DNA of 64,000 nucleotides, taken from contig JAEWJB010000071.1 of NCBI GenBank assembly GCA_023386795.1, positions 6,641 to 70,640 on the forward strand. Reading direction: 5' to 3'. The number at the start of each line of letters is the position of its first letter. The stretch's first letter is position 1. Shown in pieces: positions 1 to 9,125 of the stretch. The notes under the pieces were generated by a model. That model was not told where the DNA came from. It saw nothing but the letters and a program-made list of their open reading frames with translations, and made no database searches. Position numbers and translations under genes: made by a program. Source of the DNA: Pseudomonadota bacterium. GTDB lineage: Bacteria > Pseudomonadota > Gammaproteobacteria > Xanthomonadales > Xanthomonadaceae.

Positions 1-71
1 AGGCGGGTGCTGGGCAGGAGCAGCCCGCCGGCACCAAGCGCCGAGAGCTGCAGGAAGGTACGACGATCCAC
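1..71 (-). CDS. Partial: N-terminus of a Tat-type exported protein
   Basis: Only the first 23 codons are present; the gene runs off the left edge. Read on the minus strand from a GTG at 69-71 it gives a peptide beginning MDRRTFLQLSALGAGG, a twin-arginine-like n-region followed by a hydrophobic Gly/Ala/Leu core, so the product is probably exported or lipid-anchored. An AGGAG Shine-Dalgarno lies 9 bases before the GTG, and no in-frame ATG exists nearby, which is why the GTG was chosen. It lies 107 bp downstream of the AraC regulator on the same strand. The function cannot be judged from the fragment. Confidence 0.55.
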   Translation of the reverse strand, partial: MDRRTFLQLSALGAGGLLLPSTR

Positions 72-178
72 GCGGGGCTTCTCCTGGAACGGGCGCGTGC
101 GGCATCCATCGCATTGCGCAAACCCCGAGCGTGGCCGGGGTGTGGAAAGGTGGTCAAGTGACTGCGGTCATGGACGCC

Positions 179-982
179 TCAGCCGAAGAACCGGCTCGGC
201 GCCTGCCCGAAATGACGGCGGAACATGCGGGTGAACGCACTGGCGTTCTCGTAGCCGAGCGCGGCGGCGACGTCGATCACCTTCTCGCCGCCGGCCAGCC
301 GTTCCAGCGCACGCAGCAGCCTTGCCTGCGCGCGCCATTGCGCGAAGCTCATGCCCAACTCGCGCCGGCACAGGCGCTGGATGGTGCGCGCGTCGATGCC
401 CAGTGCCTCGCCCCAGTCGGGCAGCGGCGCGTTGTCTTCCGGGTGCACCTCGAAGTGGCGGGCGATGCGCCGCAGGCGCGGGTCGGTCGGCTCGGGCAGG
501 TGCAGGGGCAGCACCGGCATCGTGCGCAGTTCGTCCAGCAACAGGCGCATCAGGTGGCCGTCGCGCGAATCCTCCGCGTAGGGCTGGGCGATCCGTACCG
601 CGCTTTCGATCAGCTCGCGCAGCAGCGGGCCGATATCCACCGCGGCGGCCGTGCGCCCCGGCAGGTGCGCCACCGCTTCCGGGCGGATGTACAGGCTGCG
701 CATGTGTACCTCGCCGATGCAGCGCACGCTGTGCTCCCAGCCAGCCGGCATCCACAGCGCGCGGGTGCTCGGCACCACCCAGCGACCCTGCTCGGCGGTG
801 ACCACCATCAGGCCGCGCACCGCGTGGATCAGCTGGTGCTTGGCATGCCGGTGCGGCGGAATCAGCCGGCCTGCGGGGTAATCGACCGCGCGGCAGAAGA
901 CGTCCGAGGGACTGGCGTCGATGTCGCGCAGGTGCGCTGGCGGGTAGCGCCAAGGCGGGATGTCCGTTTCGGCATGGGCCAT
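179..982 (-). CDS. AraC-family transcriptional regulator
   Basis: The 267-residue protein has an N-terminal cupin-like sensor part (HRHAKHQLIHAVRG at about 40-55, then ALWMPAGWEHSV) and a C-terminal double helix-turn-helix of the AraC type (RTIQRLCRRELGMSFAQWR and GYENASAFTRMFRRHFG). The order cupin then HTH is typical of one-component AraC regulators that control an adjacent efflux or metabolic gene. It is divergent from the Fsr-like transporter, with 72 bp between starts, so it probably regulates that pump. The ATG at 980-982 was chosen because it begins just before the conserved cupin segment; an in-frame ATG 14 codons upstream is the alternative. The inducer is unknown. Confidence 0.85.
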   Translation of the reverse strand: MAHAETDIPPWRYPPAHLRDIDASPSDVFCRAVDYPAGRLIPPHRHAKHQLIHAVRGLMVVTAEQGRWVVPSTRALWMPAGWEHSVRCIGEVHMRSLYIRPEAVAHLPGRTAAAVDIGPLLRELIESAVRIAQPYAEDSRDGHLMRLLLDELRTMPVLPLHLPEPTDPRLRRIARHFEVHPEDNAPLPDWGEALGIDARTIQRLCRRELGMSFAQWRAQARLLRALERLAGGEKVIDVAAALGYENASAFTRMFRRHFGQAPSRFFG

Positions 983-1054
983 GACCGGATTGCACGAGTG
1001 CGACAGGGACGGGCAGCCTACCATGCGCCCTCCCCGCACCCCGCCCGTTTGGCC

Positions 1055-2284
1055 ATGTCCCGACCCGTTACCGCTGCTGCTCCCACGGCACAGGCGCCTG
1101 CCTCCGCCCGGCCCGTCGTGGTCGGCGTGCTGGCCGCCATCACGTCCTCGCACCTGATCAACGACATGATGCAGTCGCTGATCCTGGCGATCTATCCGAT
1201 CCTCAAGGGCGAGTTCTCGCTCAGCTTCGCGCAGGTCGGCCTGATCACCCTGACCTACCAGCTCACCGCTTCGCTCTTCCAGCCGCTGATCGGCCTGCGT
1301 ACCGACGCCCGTCCGGCGCCCTACTCGCTGCCGATGGGCATGGGCTCCACGCTGCTCGGCCTGTTGCTGCTGGCCTACGCGCCGAACTACGCGATGGTGC
1401 TGCTGGCCGCCGCGCTGGTGGGCATCGGCTCGGCGGTGTTCCATCCCGAATCCTCCCGCATCGCGCGGCTGGCGTCCGGTGGGCGCCATGGCCTGGCGCA
1501 GTCGGTGTTCCAGGTCGGCGGCAATACCGGTACGGCGGTCGGCCCGCTAATCGCCGCGGCGGTGATCGTGCCCTACGGCCAGCACGCGGTGGCGTGGTTT
1601 GCCGGCGCGGCATTGGTCGGCATCGCGCTGCTGTCCTATGTCGGGCGCTGGTACGCGCTGCACCTGGGCGCGCGCCCGGTGGCGCGCAAGGCCGATGCGC
1701 AGGCACCTGCGCTGCCGCGGCGCACCGTGGCCTGGGTGATCGGCATCCTGTTGGTGCTGATCTTCTCCAAGTACTTCTACATCGCCGGCATCAGCAGCTA
1801 TTACACGTTCTACCTGATCCACAAGTTCGGCGTGTCGGTGCAGAGCGCGCAGTTGCACTTGTTCGCTTTCCTGCTCGCCTCCGCGGCGGGCACGCTGATC
1901 GGCGGGCCGGTCGGTGACCGCATCGGGCGCAAACCGGTGATCTGGGCCTCGATCCTCGGCGTGGCGCCGTTCGCCCTTGCGTTGCCGCATGTCGGCCTCG
2001 GCGCGACTACCGCGTTGACGATCATCATCGGCTTCGTGTTGTCGTCGGCGTTCTCGGCGATCCTGGTGTATGCGCAGGAGCTGATGCCGCACCGCATTGG
2101 CACGGTGTCCGGCCTGTTCTTCGGCTTCGCGTTCGGCATGGGCGGGCTGGGCGCGGCCGTGCTCGGCCTGCTCGCCGACCGTACCAGCATCGAGCACGTG
2201 TACTGGCTGATCTCCTTCCTGCCGCTGCTGGGCATCGTGGCCGCGCTGCTGCCGCGCTCGTTCCGGCCCACCGTGGCGGGCTGA
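1055..2284 (+). CDS. fsr: MFS efflux transporter, fosmidomycin-resistance (Fsr) type
   Basis: The 409-residue inner-membrane protein has about 12 hydrophobic segments. Fsr-like signatures include SHLINDMMQSLILAIYPILK in TM1, the GSAVFHPESSRIARLASGGR region and a central loop with RRTVAWVIGILLV leading into the second six-helix half; GDRIGRKPVIWASILG is the MFS A-like motif between TM8 and TM9. Family members export fosmidomycin or other small molecules using the proton gradient, but the substrate here is not shown. The long open frame upstream of the chosen ATG is antisense to the AraC gene and has no homology-like features. The partner AraC gene is divergent and probably controls it. Confidence 0.85.
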   Translation: MSRPVTAAAPTAQAPASARPVVVGVLAAITSSHLINDMMQSLILAIYPILKGEFSLSFAQVGLITLTYQLTASLFQPLIGLRTDARPAPYSLPMGMGSTLLGLLLLAYAPNYAMVLLAAALVGIGSAVFHPESSRIARLASGGRHGLAQSVFQVGGNTGTAVGPLIAAAVIVPYGQHAVAWFAGAALVGIALLSYVGRWYALHLGARPVARKADAQAPALPRRTVAWVIGILLVLIFSKYFYIAGISSYYTFYLIHKFGVSVQSAQLHLFAFLLASAAGTLIGGPVGDRIGRKPVIWASILGVAPFALALPHVGLGATTALTIIIGFVLSSAFSAILVYAQELMPHRIGTVSGLFFGFAFGMGGLGAAVLGLLADRTSIEHVYWLISFLPLLGIVAALLPRSFRPTVAG

Positions 2285-2354
2285 GGCCACCGCCGGGTTT
2301 CCTCCGGCGAGGCACTGCCGCATAGTCGCCGCTTTCGGACACGAGAGCGGACCG

Positions 2355-4034
2355 ATGCGCGCCTGGACCCTGGCCCTGCCCCTGCTGTTCGCCTGCGCCG
2401 CCGCTGCCGCCGCGCCGCAGGCCGATGTCACCGTGCTGGAGGCGGGCCACATCTATACCTCCGATCCGGCGCAGCCGCAGGTCAAGGCCATCGCCTGGGG
2501 ACGCGACGGCCGGCTGCTGGCCGTCGGAGATCCGGCTGCACTGGCGAAGCAATACCCCCAGGCGCGGCGTATCGCATTGCCGAAGGCCACGCTGCTGCCC
2601 GGCCTGATCGACGCGCACGGCCATGTCATGGGACTGGGCTGGGCGCTGCTGCAGGCCAACCTCGTCGGTTCGGCCAGCAAGCAGGAAGTGCTCGCGCGCC
2701 TGCAGGCATTCGAGAAGACGCTCGCCCCCGGCGCGTGGCTGACCGGCAGCGGCTGGGACCAGAACGACTGGCCGGACAAGACCTTCCCGACCGCCGCCGA
2801 CCTGGATGCCGCGTTTCCCGACCGGCCCGTCTGGCTGGAGCGTATCGACGGCCATGCCGGCTGGGCCAACAGCGCCGCGCTGAAGCTGGCCGTAGCCAGG
2901 CAGCCGAAGATGTCCGACGCGGGCTGGCAACCGGAAGGCGGCCGCATCGAACGCACGGCCGGCGGCCAACCGGCGGGCGTGCTGGTGGATGGGGCCATGC
3001 CGCTGATGCACGCAGTGATGCCGGCACCGGACCAGGCCGCGCGCGAGCGCGCGCTGTCGCTGGCGGTGGAGGCGGCCGTGCGCAACGGGCTGACCGGGGT
3101 GCACGACATGGGGACCTCGCGCGAAGACCTCGCGCTGATGCGCCAGTTCGCCGACCAGGGACGCCTGCCACTGCGCATCGATACGTATGCCGACGGCGAC
3201 AGTGGCGCGTTGGCCGACCTGTGTGCCAACGGCCTGTACACCCATCCCGGTGGCCGGCTGAAGATGGGCGGCGTGAAGCTCTACATGGACGGCGCGCTCG
3301 GCAGCCGCGGCGCGGCGCTGTTGCAGGATTACAGCGACGACCACGGCAACCGCGGCCTGCTGGTCACCGACCCGGTTGCCTATGCGAAGGCGGTGGCGAA
3401 GGCCAAGTCCTGTGGCGTGCAGGTGGCCACGCATGCGATCGGTGATCGCGGCAACCGCATCGTGCTCGATACCTACGAGAAGACGCTGGGGGCCGATCGC
3501 ACCGGCGACCATCGCTGGCGCATCGAACATGCGCAGGTACTGAGCGCTGAAGACCTGCCGCGCTTCGCGCCGCTGGGCGTGATCGCCTCGATGCAGCCCA
3601 CGCACGCCACCTCCGACATGCCCTGGGCGCAGGACCGGCTCGGCCCGCAGCGCATCCTGGGCGCCTATGCCTGGCACCAGCTGCTGGACAGCGGCGCGCG
3701 GCTGGCGCTGGGTTCGGATTTCCCCGTGGAATCACCCGATCCGCGGCTGGGCCTGTACGCGGCAGTCACCCGTCAGGATCGCGCCGGCCATCCCCCCGGC
3801 GGATGGCTGCCGGCGCAGAAGCTGAGCCTGTCCGAAGCGGTGCGCGGCTTCACCGCCGACGCGGCTTATGCGGGTTTCGACGAAGACCGCGTGGGGCAAT
3901 TGAAGGCGGGGCTCCGGGCGGACTTCGTGGTGCTGGATGAAGACCCCTTCGCCGTGGCGGCCTCCGAACTGGACGACCTGCGCATCCGCTCGACCTGGGT
4001 GGACGGCGCGGCGGTGTACGAGAACAAGGACTGA
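2355..4034 (+). CDS. Exported amidohydrolase (YtcJ/amidohydrolase-3 type)
   Basis: The 559-residue protein starts with a Sec signal peptide (MRAWTLALPLLFACAAAAAA), so it should be periplasmic. Amidohydrolase-3 features follow: a small beta-sandwich start, the metal motif LPGLIDAHGHV at about 81-91, a His in RIEHAQV, and the late Asp motif ALGSDFPVESPDP. The C-terminal KLSLSEAVRGFTADAAYAGF and GLRADFVVLDEDPF complete the split sandwich. The family hydrolyses amide or cyclic amide bonds with one or two metals; the substrate is unknown. It is followed after only 6 bp by the convergent LysR gene. Confidence 0.85.
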   Translation: MRAWTLALPLLFACAAAAAAPQADVTVLEAGHIYTSDPAQPQVKAIAWGRDGRLLAVGDPAALAKQYPQARRIALPKATLLPGLIDAHGHVMGLGWALLQANLVGSASKQEVLARLQAFEKTLAPGAWLTGSGWDQNDWPDKTFPTAADLDAAFPDRPVWLERIDGHAGWANSAALKLAVARQPKMSDAGWQPEGGRIERTAGGQPAGVLVDGAMPLMHAVMPAPDQAARERALSLAVEAAVRNGLTGVHDMGTSREDLALMRQFADQGRLPLRIDTYADGDSGALADLCANGLYTHPGGRLKMGGVKLYMDGALGSRGAALLQDYSDDHGNRGLLVTDPVAYAKAVAKAKSCGVQVATHAIGDRGNRIVLDTYEKTLGADRTGDHRWRIEHAQVLSAEDLPRFAPLGVIASMQPTHATSDMPWAQDRLGPQRILGAYAWHQLLDSGARLALGSDFPVESPDPRLGLYAAVTRQDRAGHPPGGWLPAQKLSLSEAVRGFTADAAYAGFDEDRVGQLKAGLRADFVVLDEDPFAVAASELDDLRIRSTWVDGAAVYENKD

Positions 4035-4040
4035 GCGCCG

Positions 4041-4973
4041 CTACGCCGCGAAGTCCTCCACCGCCAGCCGGTCCCACGGTGGCACGTCGCCCAGCTGCGC
4101 CAGCAGGTAATCGACGAACGCGCGCACGCGCGGTGGCTGCTGGCTACGCGCCGGCATCACCGCGCTGATCTGCGATTCCGGCGGCGGCCAGTCCGGCAGC
4201 AGCACCTTGAGCCGGCCGGCGCGCAGGTCGTCGGCGACATGCCACAGCGAATGCAGGGCAATGCCCTGCCCGGCCAGCACGGCAGCGCGCAGCAGTTCGC
4301 CGTGATTGCTCTCGAACCGGCTGTGCATGCGCACGCGCAGCACCTCGCCGTCGGGCGCGACGAGCGGCCAGGTGTCCTGCCGGCCATCGCGACCGACCAG
4401 CAGGATGCCGGCGTGGTCGGCCAGCGCATCCGGGTGCTGGGGTACGCCATGCGCGCGCAGGTAGTCCGGCGAGGCCACCAGGACGCGCCGGTTGCTGGCC
4501 AGGCGCCGGGCCACCAGCCCGGAGTCCACGAGCGGGCCGATGCGGATCGCCAGGTCGTAGCCATCCTTGACCAGGTCGACGAGGTGGTCGCTGAGGTGCG
4601 CGCTCACCGCCACCTGCGGATGCAGCCGCTGGAAACCGGGCAGCCAGCCGGAGACGTACTGCAGGCCGAACGAGGCCGGCAGCGTCATGCGCAGGTTGCC
4701 GGCCACCGCCTGGGCGCTTTCGCGCAGGCCATCGGCCAGGGCCTCCAGGTCCTGCACCAGAATCCGGCCGCGCTCGGCCAGCGCCTGGCCTTCGGGGGTG
4801 GGATGCAGGCGGCGCGTGGTCCGGTGCAGCAGCCGCACGCCCAGCGCGCGTTCGAGCCTTTGCAGGCGCTGGCTGGCTACCGCCACCGACAGGTCCAGGC
4901 TGCGCGCGGCCGCGGAAATGGAGCCTTGGTCCAGTACCCGCAGGAACAACGCGATGTCGCCCAGCCGATCCAT
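4041..4973 (-). CDS. LysR-family transcriptional regulator
   Basis: The 310-residue protein has an N-terminal winged HTH (FLRVLDQGSISAAARSLDL, then SQRLQRLERALGVRLLHRTT) and a C-terminal periplasmic-binding-like effector domain (VDSGLVARRLASNRRVLVAS, AVLAGQGIALHSLWHV). It belongs to the group close to DsdC/PtxR-like or YafC-like regulators that usually sit beside an efflux pump or oxidoreductase. The start MDRLGDIALF at 4973 was preferred over an in-frame ATG one codon upstream and a TTG at 4982. It is divergent from the DHA1 transporter and the aldo/keto reductase remnant, which are its likely targets. Confidence 0.88.
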   Translation of the reverse strand: MDRLGDIALFLRVLDQGSISAAARSLDLSVAVASQRLQRLERALGVRLLHRTTRRLHPTPEGQALAERGRILVQDLEALADGLRESAQAVAGNLRMTLPASFGLQYVSGWLPGFQRLHPQVAVSAHLSDHLVDLVKDGYDLAIRIGPLVDSGLVARRLASNRRVLVASPDYLRAHGVPQHPDALADHAGILLVGRDGRQDTWPLVAPDGEVLRVRMHSRFESNHGELLRAAVLAGQGIALHSLWHVADDLRAGRLKVLLPDWPPPESQISAVMPARSQQPPRVRAFVDYLLAQLGDVPPWDRLAVEDFAA

Positions 4974-4984
4974 CATTCTCAACC

Positions 4985-5002
4985 GAATCTTGAAGATGAT
5001 TC
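4985..5002. promoter_or_regulatory. Candidate LysR operator
   Basis: GAATC at 4985-4989 and GATTC at 4998-5002 form an inverted repeat with an 8-base spacer, and the inner ATCTTGAAGAT is itself palindromic. It lies in the roughly 100-bp divergent gap between lysR and the transporter, immediately upstream of the lysR start, where LysR regulators usually bind a T-N11-A palindrome. The assignment is inferred from position and symmetry only. Confidence 0.45.
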
Positions 5003-5072
5003 AGGATAGCAAGGGTTTTCGCGCGAAAGTGGCGGGCGCAGCCTAAGCGCCTTCCCCACATCGGAGCTGGCC

Positions 5073-6278
5073 ATGTCGCCCGCTGCTTCCGCGTCGCGCA
5101 CGCCCGTGGCGCTGTACGCCCTGACCGTCGGTGCCTTCGGCATCGGTACCACCGAGTTCGTCATCATGGGCCTGCTGCAGCAGGTCGCCGCCGACCTGCA
5201 GGTCTCCATTCCCGCTGCCGGCCTGCTGATCAGCGGCTATGCGCTGGGCGTGTTCGTCGGCGCGCCCGTGCTCACGCTGCTCAGCGCGCGCTGGCCGCGC
5301 AAGGCCGTGCTGGTCGCGCTGATGGTGATTTTCACCTTGGGCAACATCGCCTGTGCATTGGCGCCGGGCTACGCCAGCCTGATGGCCGCGCGCGTGCTGA
5401 CCTCGCTGGCGCACGGCACGTTCTTCGGCGTCGGCGCGGTGGTGGCGACCTCGCTGGTCGCGCCCGAACGCCGCGCCTCGGCGATCTCGTTGATGTTCGC
5501 CGGCCTGACCGTGGCCACCCTGCTCGGCGTGCCCGCCGGCGCGTGGCTCGGGCTGCACCTGGGCTGGCGCGCGACGTTCTGGGCGGTGGCGGTGGTTGGC
5601 GTGATCGCCTCGCTGGCAGTGGCCGCGTGGGTGCCGGCCAACGTGCGCGGCGGAGAGCCGGCGCCGTGGCGCGAGGAAGTCGCGGTGCTGGCGCGGCCCC
5701 AAGTGCTGCTGGCGCTGTTGATGACCGTGCTTGGCTTCGGCGGCGTGTTCGCGGTGTTCACCTACATCCAGCCGCTGCTGGTGGAGGTCACCGGTTTCAG
5801 CCAGGCGGCGGTGTCGCCGATCCTGCTGCTGTTCGGCGCGGGAATGATCGCCGGCAATCTGCTGGGAGGCCGGCTGGCCGATCGTCGCCCGGTCGCGGCG
5901 TTGCTCGGCACCCTCGCCGCGCTGGCCGTGGCTTGCGTCGTTCTCGCGCTGTCGGTGCATTCGCCCGTCGCGATGGGCGTGGCCGTGGGCCTGCTCGGCG
6001 TGGGCGCCTTCGCCACGGTGGCGCCGCTCCAGCTGCGCGTGCTGCAGGAGGCACGCGGCGGGCAGAACCTGGCATCGAGCCTGAACATCGCCGCGTTCAA
6101 CCTTGGCAACGCATTCGGCGCGTGGCTGGGCGGTGTGGTGGTCGCCAGTGGCGCGGGCCTGCCGGCCACGCCTTGGGTGGCGGCCGGCGTGACGCTGTCG
6201 GGCTTGGCGGTGGCGGCGTGGAGCGTGCGTTTGGCGCAGCGCGATCGCACCCCGGTGGCCTGCGCGCAGGCCGGTTGA
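5073..6278 (+). CDS. MFS transporter, DHA1 family (AraJ/YdhP-like efflux)
   Basis: The 401-residue protein has 12 predicted membrane segments. It opens with the DHA1 signature VGAFGIGTTEFVIMGLLQQ and carries the loop 2-3 motif ARWPRKAVLV and the motif-C-like RVLTSLAHGTFFGVGAVVA region. Relatives (AraJ, YdhP, PbuE) export sugars, purines or drugs by proton antiport; the substrate here is unknown. GGAG 8-9 bases ahead supports the ATG. The divergent LysR gene is the probable regulator, and the broken aldo/keto reductase follows after 17 bp, so the two were probably one transcript. Confidence 0.88.
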   Translation: MSPAASASRTPVALYALTVGAFGIGTTEFVIMGLLQQVAADLQVSIPAAGLLISGYALGVFVGAPVLTLLSARWPRKAVLVALMVIFTLGNIACALAPGYASLMAARVLTSLAHGTFFGVGAVVATSLVAPERRASAISLMFAGLTVATLLGVPAGAWLGLHLGWRATFWAVAVVGVIASLAVAAWVPANVRGGEPAPWREEVAVLARPQVLLALLMTVLGFGGVFAVFTYIQPLLVEVTGFSQAAVSPILLLFGAGMIAGNLLGGRLADRRPVAALLGTLAALAVACVVLALSVHSPVAMGVAVGLLGVGAFATVAPLQLRVLQEARGGQNLASSLNIAAFNLGNAFGAWLGGVVVASGAGLPATPWVAAGVTLSGLAVAAWSVRLAQRDRTPVACAQAG

Positions 6279-6295
6279 GCAGAGGAGACGACATC

Positions 6296-7338
6296 ATGGA
6301 AACCCGACTGCTCGGCCGCTCCGGCTTCAAGGTGCCCGTGCTCGGCTTCGGCGCCGGCACGTTTGGCGGCAAGGGACCGCTGTTCTCCGCCTGGGGCGAC
6401 ACCGGCGTGGCGCAAGCCCGGCGGATGATCGACCTGTGCCTGGACGCCGGCGTGAACCTGTTCGACACCGCCGATTGTATTCCGATGGCGCATCGGAGGA
6501 GATCCTTGGCGCCGCGCTGCAGGGCCGGCGCGATGCCGTGATCCTGTCGACCAAGACCGGCCTGCGCCTGGGCGAAGGCCCCAACGATGCCGGCGCCTCG
6601 CGCTGGCGCCTGTTGCGCGCGGTGGAGGCTTCGCTGCGCCGGCTGCGCACCGACTACATCGACCTGCTGCAGCTGCACGCCTTCGACGCGCTCACGCCGC
6701 TGGAGGAAACCCTTTCCACGCTCGACGACCTCGTGCGCGCGGGCAAGGTGCGCTACATCGGCGCGTCCAACTTCGCGGGCTGGCAGCTGATGAAGGCGCT
6801 GTCGATCAGCCAGGCGCGGGGCTGGCAGCCGTTCGTCGCCCATCAGGCGTACTACTCGCTGGCCGGGCGGGACTACGAGTGGGAGCTGATGCCGCTCGGG
6901 CAGGACCAGGGCGTGGGCGTGGTGGTGTGGAGCCCGCTGGCCTGGGGCCGGCTCACCGGCAAGTTGCGCCGTGACCACCCGCTGCCCGAGCGCAGCCGGC
7001 TGCACGACACCGCGTCGGTCGGGCCGGCGATCGACGAGGGGCGGTTCTACGACATCGTCGACGTCCTGCTGGAGATCGCCGGGGAAACCGGCCGCAGCGT
7101 GCCGCAGGTGGCGATCAACTGGTTGCTGCAGCGCCCCACCGTCAGCACGGTGCTGATCGGGGCGCGGGACGAGCAGCAGCTGCTCCAGAACCTGGGCGCA
7201 GTGGGCTGGTCGCTCGATACCGGGCAGATGGCGCGGCTGGACGAGGTGAGCCGGGTGGATCCGCCCTACCCCTACTACCCCTATTGGCGAGGCCAGTTCT
7301 CGGAACGGGCGCCGGTGATCGCGGATCGAGGCCGATAA
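6296..7338 (+). pseudogene. Aldo/keto reductase with a one-base frameshift
   Basis: Two reading frames together make one near-complete aldo/keto reductase. The first starts at ATG 6296 (METRLLGRSGFKVPVLGFG) and reads to LFDTAD; the second continues as YSDGASEEILG to RTDYIDLLQLH, GASNFAGWQ and the stop at 7336-7338. The total of 1043 nt is one short of a multiple of three. The break is at about 6474-6477 in GATTGTAT, where GATGTGTAT would restore the family sequence D-V-Y-S-D-G. It falls between the catalytic Asp and the catalytic Tyr, so neither piece alone should be an oxidoreductase. A sequencing or assembly error is possible because the rest of the gene looks unrelaxed. Confidence 0.85.
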
Positions 7339-7402
7339 ATCGTTACATGCCTGCCGATTCCGCAGTGCGCGCGCCGGCATCGCGCCGGCGCGCCTGTGCG
7401 GC

Positions 7403-8419
7403 TCAGTCCTTCGCTTCGTCGAAGGCGAGGTGGTACTTCACCGCCTCGGTGACTTCCTGCTTGGAGCCCAGGAACACCGGCACGCGTTGGTGCAGGCCGT
7501 CGGGCTGGATGCCGAGGATCGGCGTGCGGCCCGTGCTGGCCAGGCCACCGGCCTGCTCGACCAGCATGCCCATCGGGTTGGCCTCGTACATCAGGCGCAG
7601 TTTGCCGGCCTTGGACGGATCCTTGCGGTCCCACGGATAGATGAAGATGCCGCCGCGGGTCAGGATGCGATGCACGTCGGCGACCATGCTGGCGATCCAG
7701 CGCATGTTGAAATCCTTGCCACGCGGGCCTTCCTTGCCGGCGAGCAGGTCGCCCACATACGCCTGCATCGGCGCTTCCCAGTGGCGCTGGTTGGACATGT
7801 TGATGGCAAATTCCTTCGTCTCCTCCGGAATGCGCATATCCGCCTGCGTGAGCAGGAACGACCCTTCCTCCCGCTCCAGCGTGAAGGCATGCGTGCCGTG
7901 GCCCAGCGTCAGCACCAGCATCGTGCTCGGCCCGTAGATGCAGTAGCCGGCGGCCACCTGCGCGCTGCCCGGCTGCAGGAAGTGCTCGTCGCCCGGCTTC
8001 TCCACGCCCGGCGGGCAGCGCAGCACCGAGAAGATCGTGCCGACCGAGACGTTGACGTCGATGTTGGAGCTGCCATCGAGCGGATCGAACAGCAGCAGGA
8101 AGTCGCCGCTCGGGTAACGGTCCGGCACCGGCGTGCTGTGCTCCATTTCTTCGGAGGCGCACGCGGCCAGGTGGCCGCCCCAGGCATTGGCTTCGAGCAG
8201 GATGTCGTTGCTCAGCACGTCGAGCTTCTTCTGCGCCTCGCCCTGGATGTTGCCGGTGCCGGCATCTCCCAGCACGCCGCCCAGGGCGCCCTTGCTGACC
8301 GCGATGGAAATGCGCTTGCACGCACGCGAGACGATGGTGACGAGCTGGCGCAGCTCGGGGCCGATACGGCCGGCTTGCTGTTCTTCGATCAGGAATCGGG
8401 TCAGCGAGGTTCGCGACAT
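7403..8419 (-). CDS. fbp: Fructose-1,6-bisphosphatase class I
   Basis: The 338-residue cytosolic enzyme hydrolyses fructose 1,6-bisphosphate to fructose 6-phosphate in gluconeogenesis. The class I hallmarks are all visible: [22 protein letters not shown], the metal motif [21 protein letters not shown], and the substrate region [11 protein letters not shown] with [10 protein letters not shown]. The length fits the family. The start [14 protein letters not shown] was chosen because it matches the xanthomonad N-terminus; a longer reading adding 12 residues is possible from 8455. It is monocistronic, divergent from the exported hypothetical gene. Confidence 0.96.
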   Translation of the reverse strand: MSRTSLTRFLIEEQQAGRIGPELRQLVTIVSRACKRISIAVSKGALGGVLGDAGTGNIQGEAQKKLDVLSNDILLEANAWGGHLAACASEEMEHSTPVPDRYPSGDFLLLFDPLDGSSNIDVNVSVGTIFSVLRCPPGVEKPGDEHFLQPGSAQVAAGYCIYGPSTMLVLTLGHGTHAFTLEREEGSFLLTQADMRIPEETKEFAINMSNQRHWEAPMQAYVGDLLAGKEGPRGKDFNMRWIASMVADVHRILTRGGIFIYPWDRKDPSKAGKLRLMYEANPMGMLVEQAGGLASTGRTPILGIQPDGLHQRVPVFLGSKQEVTEAVKYHLAFDEAKD

Positions 8420-8605
8420 GGAACGGACAGCCTTGCGTAGGAAGTGAACATCCATTGTCTCATTGCACCGTCGCCGCGCGACAGGCGCGTCATCCGGCGA
8501 TGGCGCGGCGAGTCATTGACCGCGCTGTCATGTCGCAGAGTGTTCAGCGGCCGTCGCGTGCAGGCAGAATAATGACCATCGGCAAGACAGACAGGACAAC
8601 AACGA

Positions 8606-9067
8606 ATGGAAGCATCGAAATCGCATCGCACGCTGTGCGGGGCCCTGCTGGCTCTCGCGCTCGTGGCGCCACATGGCCGGCTGCATGCGCAGCAGACGCC
8701 CGCCGAACCCGGCGTTGCCGAACCCGCCGCCGCCGGACGCGTCGTGCAGGCGCTGTATGTGGAGATTCCCTCGGGCAGTGCGCTGACCAACGCGATGATG
8801 ATGCCGGCCATCGGCAGCAGCCCGGCGGTGAAGCAACTCATCCAGGTGATGGCGCTGGGCGAGAACGCCGACTTGCAGGTGGTGGTGTTCAGCGGAAGCG
8901 AAAAGCTCGCGCTGAAGGCCGCCGAAGCCGCGTTGAAGTCGTTCGAGGGCAAGCGGCTGGAGCATCTCACGCTCGGCGTCGTCGCCGAAGCCGGCAAGCT
9001 GGAGGCGCTGCGCCCGCTCGCCGAACCGCTTGGCGTGAAACTGGTGGCCGCCAAGTCGCCGCGCTGA
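8606..9067 (+). CDS. Exported hypothetical protein
   Basis: The 153-residue product has a Sec signal peptide (about 1-28, ending in an HAQ-type cleavage site), a short Pro/Ala-rich linker and one compact domain of about 110 residues with alternating beta and alpha segments (VVQALYVEIPSGSAL, AVKQLIQVMALGEN, LQVVVFSGSEKLALKAAEAAL). No catalytic motif is recognisable. It is a free-standing gene closed by a strong terminator. A periplasmic location is inferred from the signal peptide; no function is proposed. Confidence 0.75.
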   Translation: MEASKSHRTLCGALLALALVAPHGRLHAQQTPAEPGVAEPAAAGRVVQALYVEIPSGSALTNAMMMPAIGSSPAVKQLIQVMALGENADLQVVVFSGSEKLALKAAEAALKSFEGKRLEHLTLGVVAEAGKLEALRPLAEPLGVKLVAAKSPR

Positions 9068-9073
9068 AAAGCG

Positions 9074-9103
9074 AAGGCCTCCGGTAGCGACACCGGAGGC
9101 CTT
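9074..9103. terminator. Bidirectional hairpin between convergent genes
   Basis: AAGGCCTCCGGT and its exact complement flank a 6-base loop, giving a perfect 12-bp stem with A-rich and T-rich ends. It sits between the ends of the exported hypothetical gene (9067) and tyrB (9126), where it can stop transcription from both sides. Confidence 0.8.
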
Positions 9104-9125
9104 GAGGTACCGCTTGCGCGAGGCG

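Noticed and set aside
131..1054. Open frame upstream of the Fsr transporter start
   Set aside because: It is antisense to the AraC gene, with the low-complexity composition of third-frame translations in high-GC DNA.
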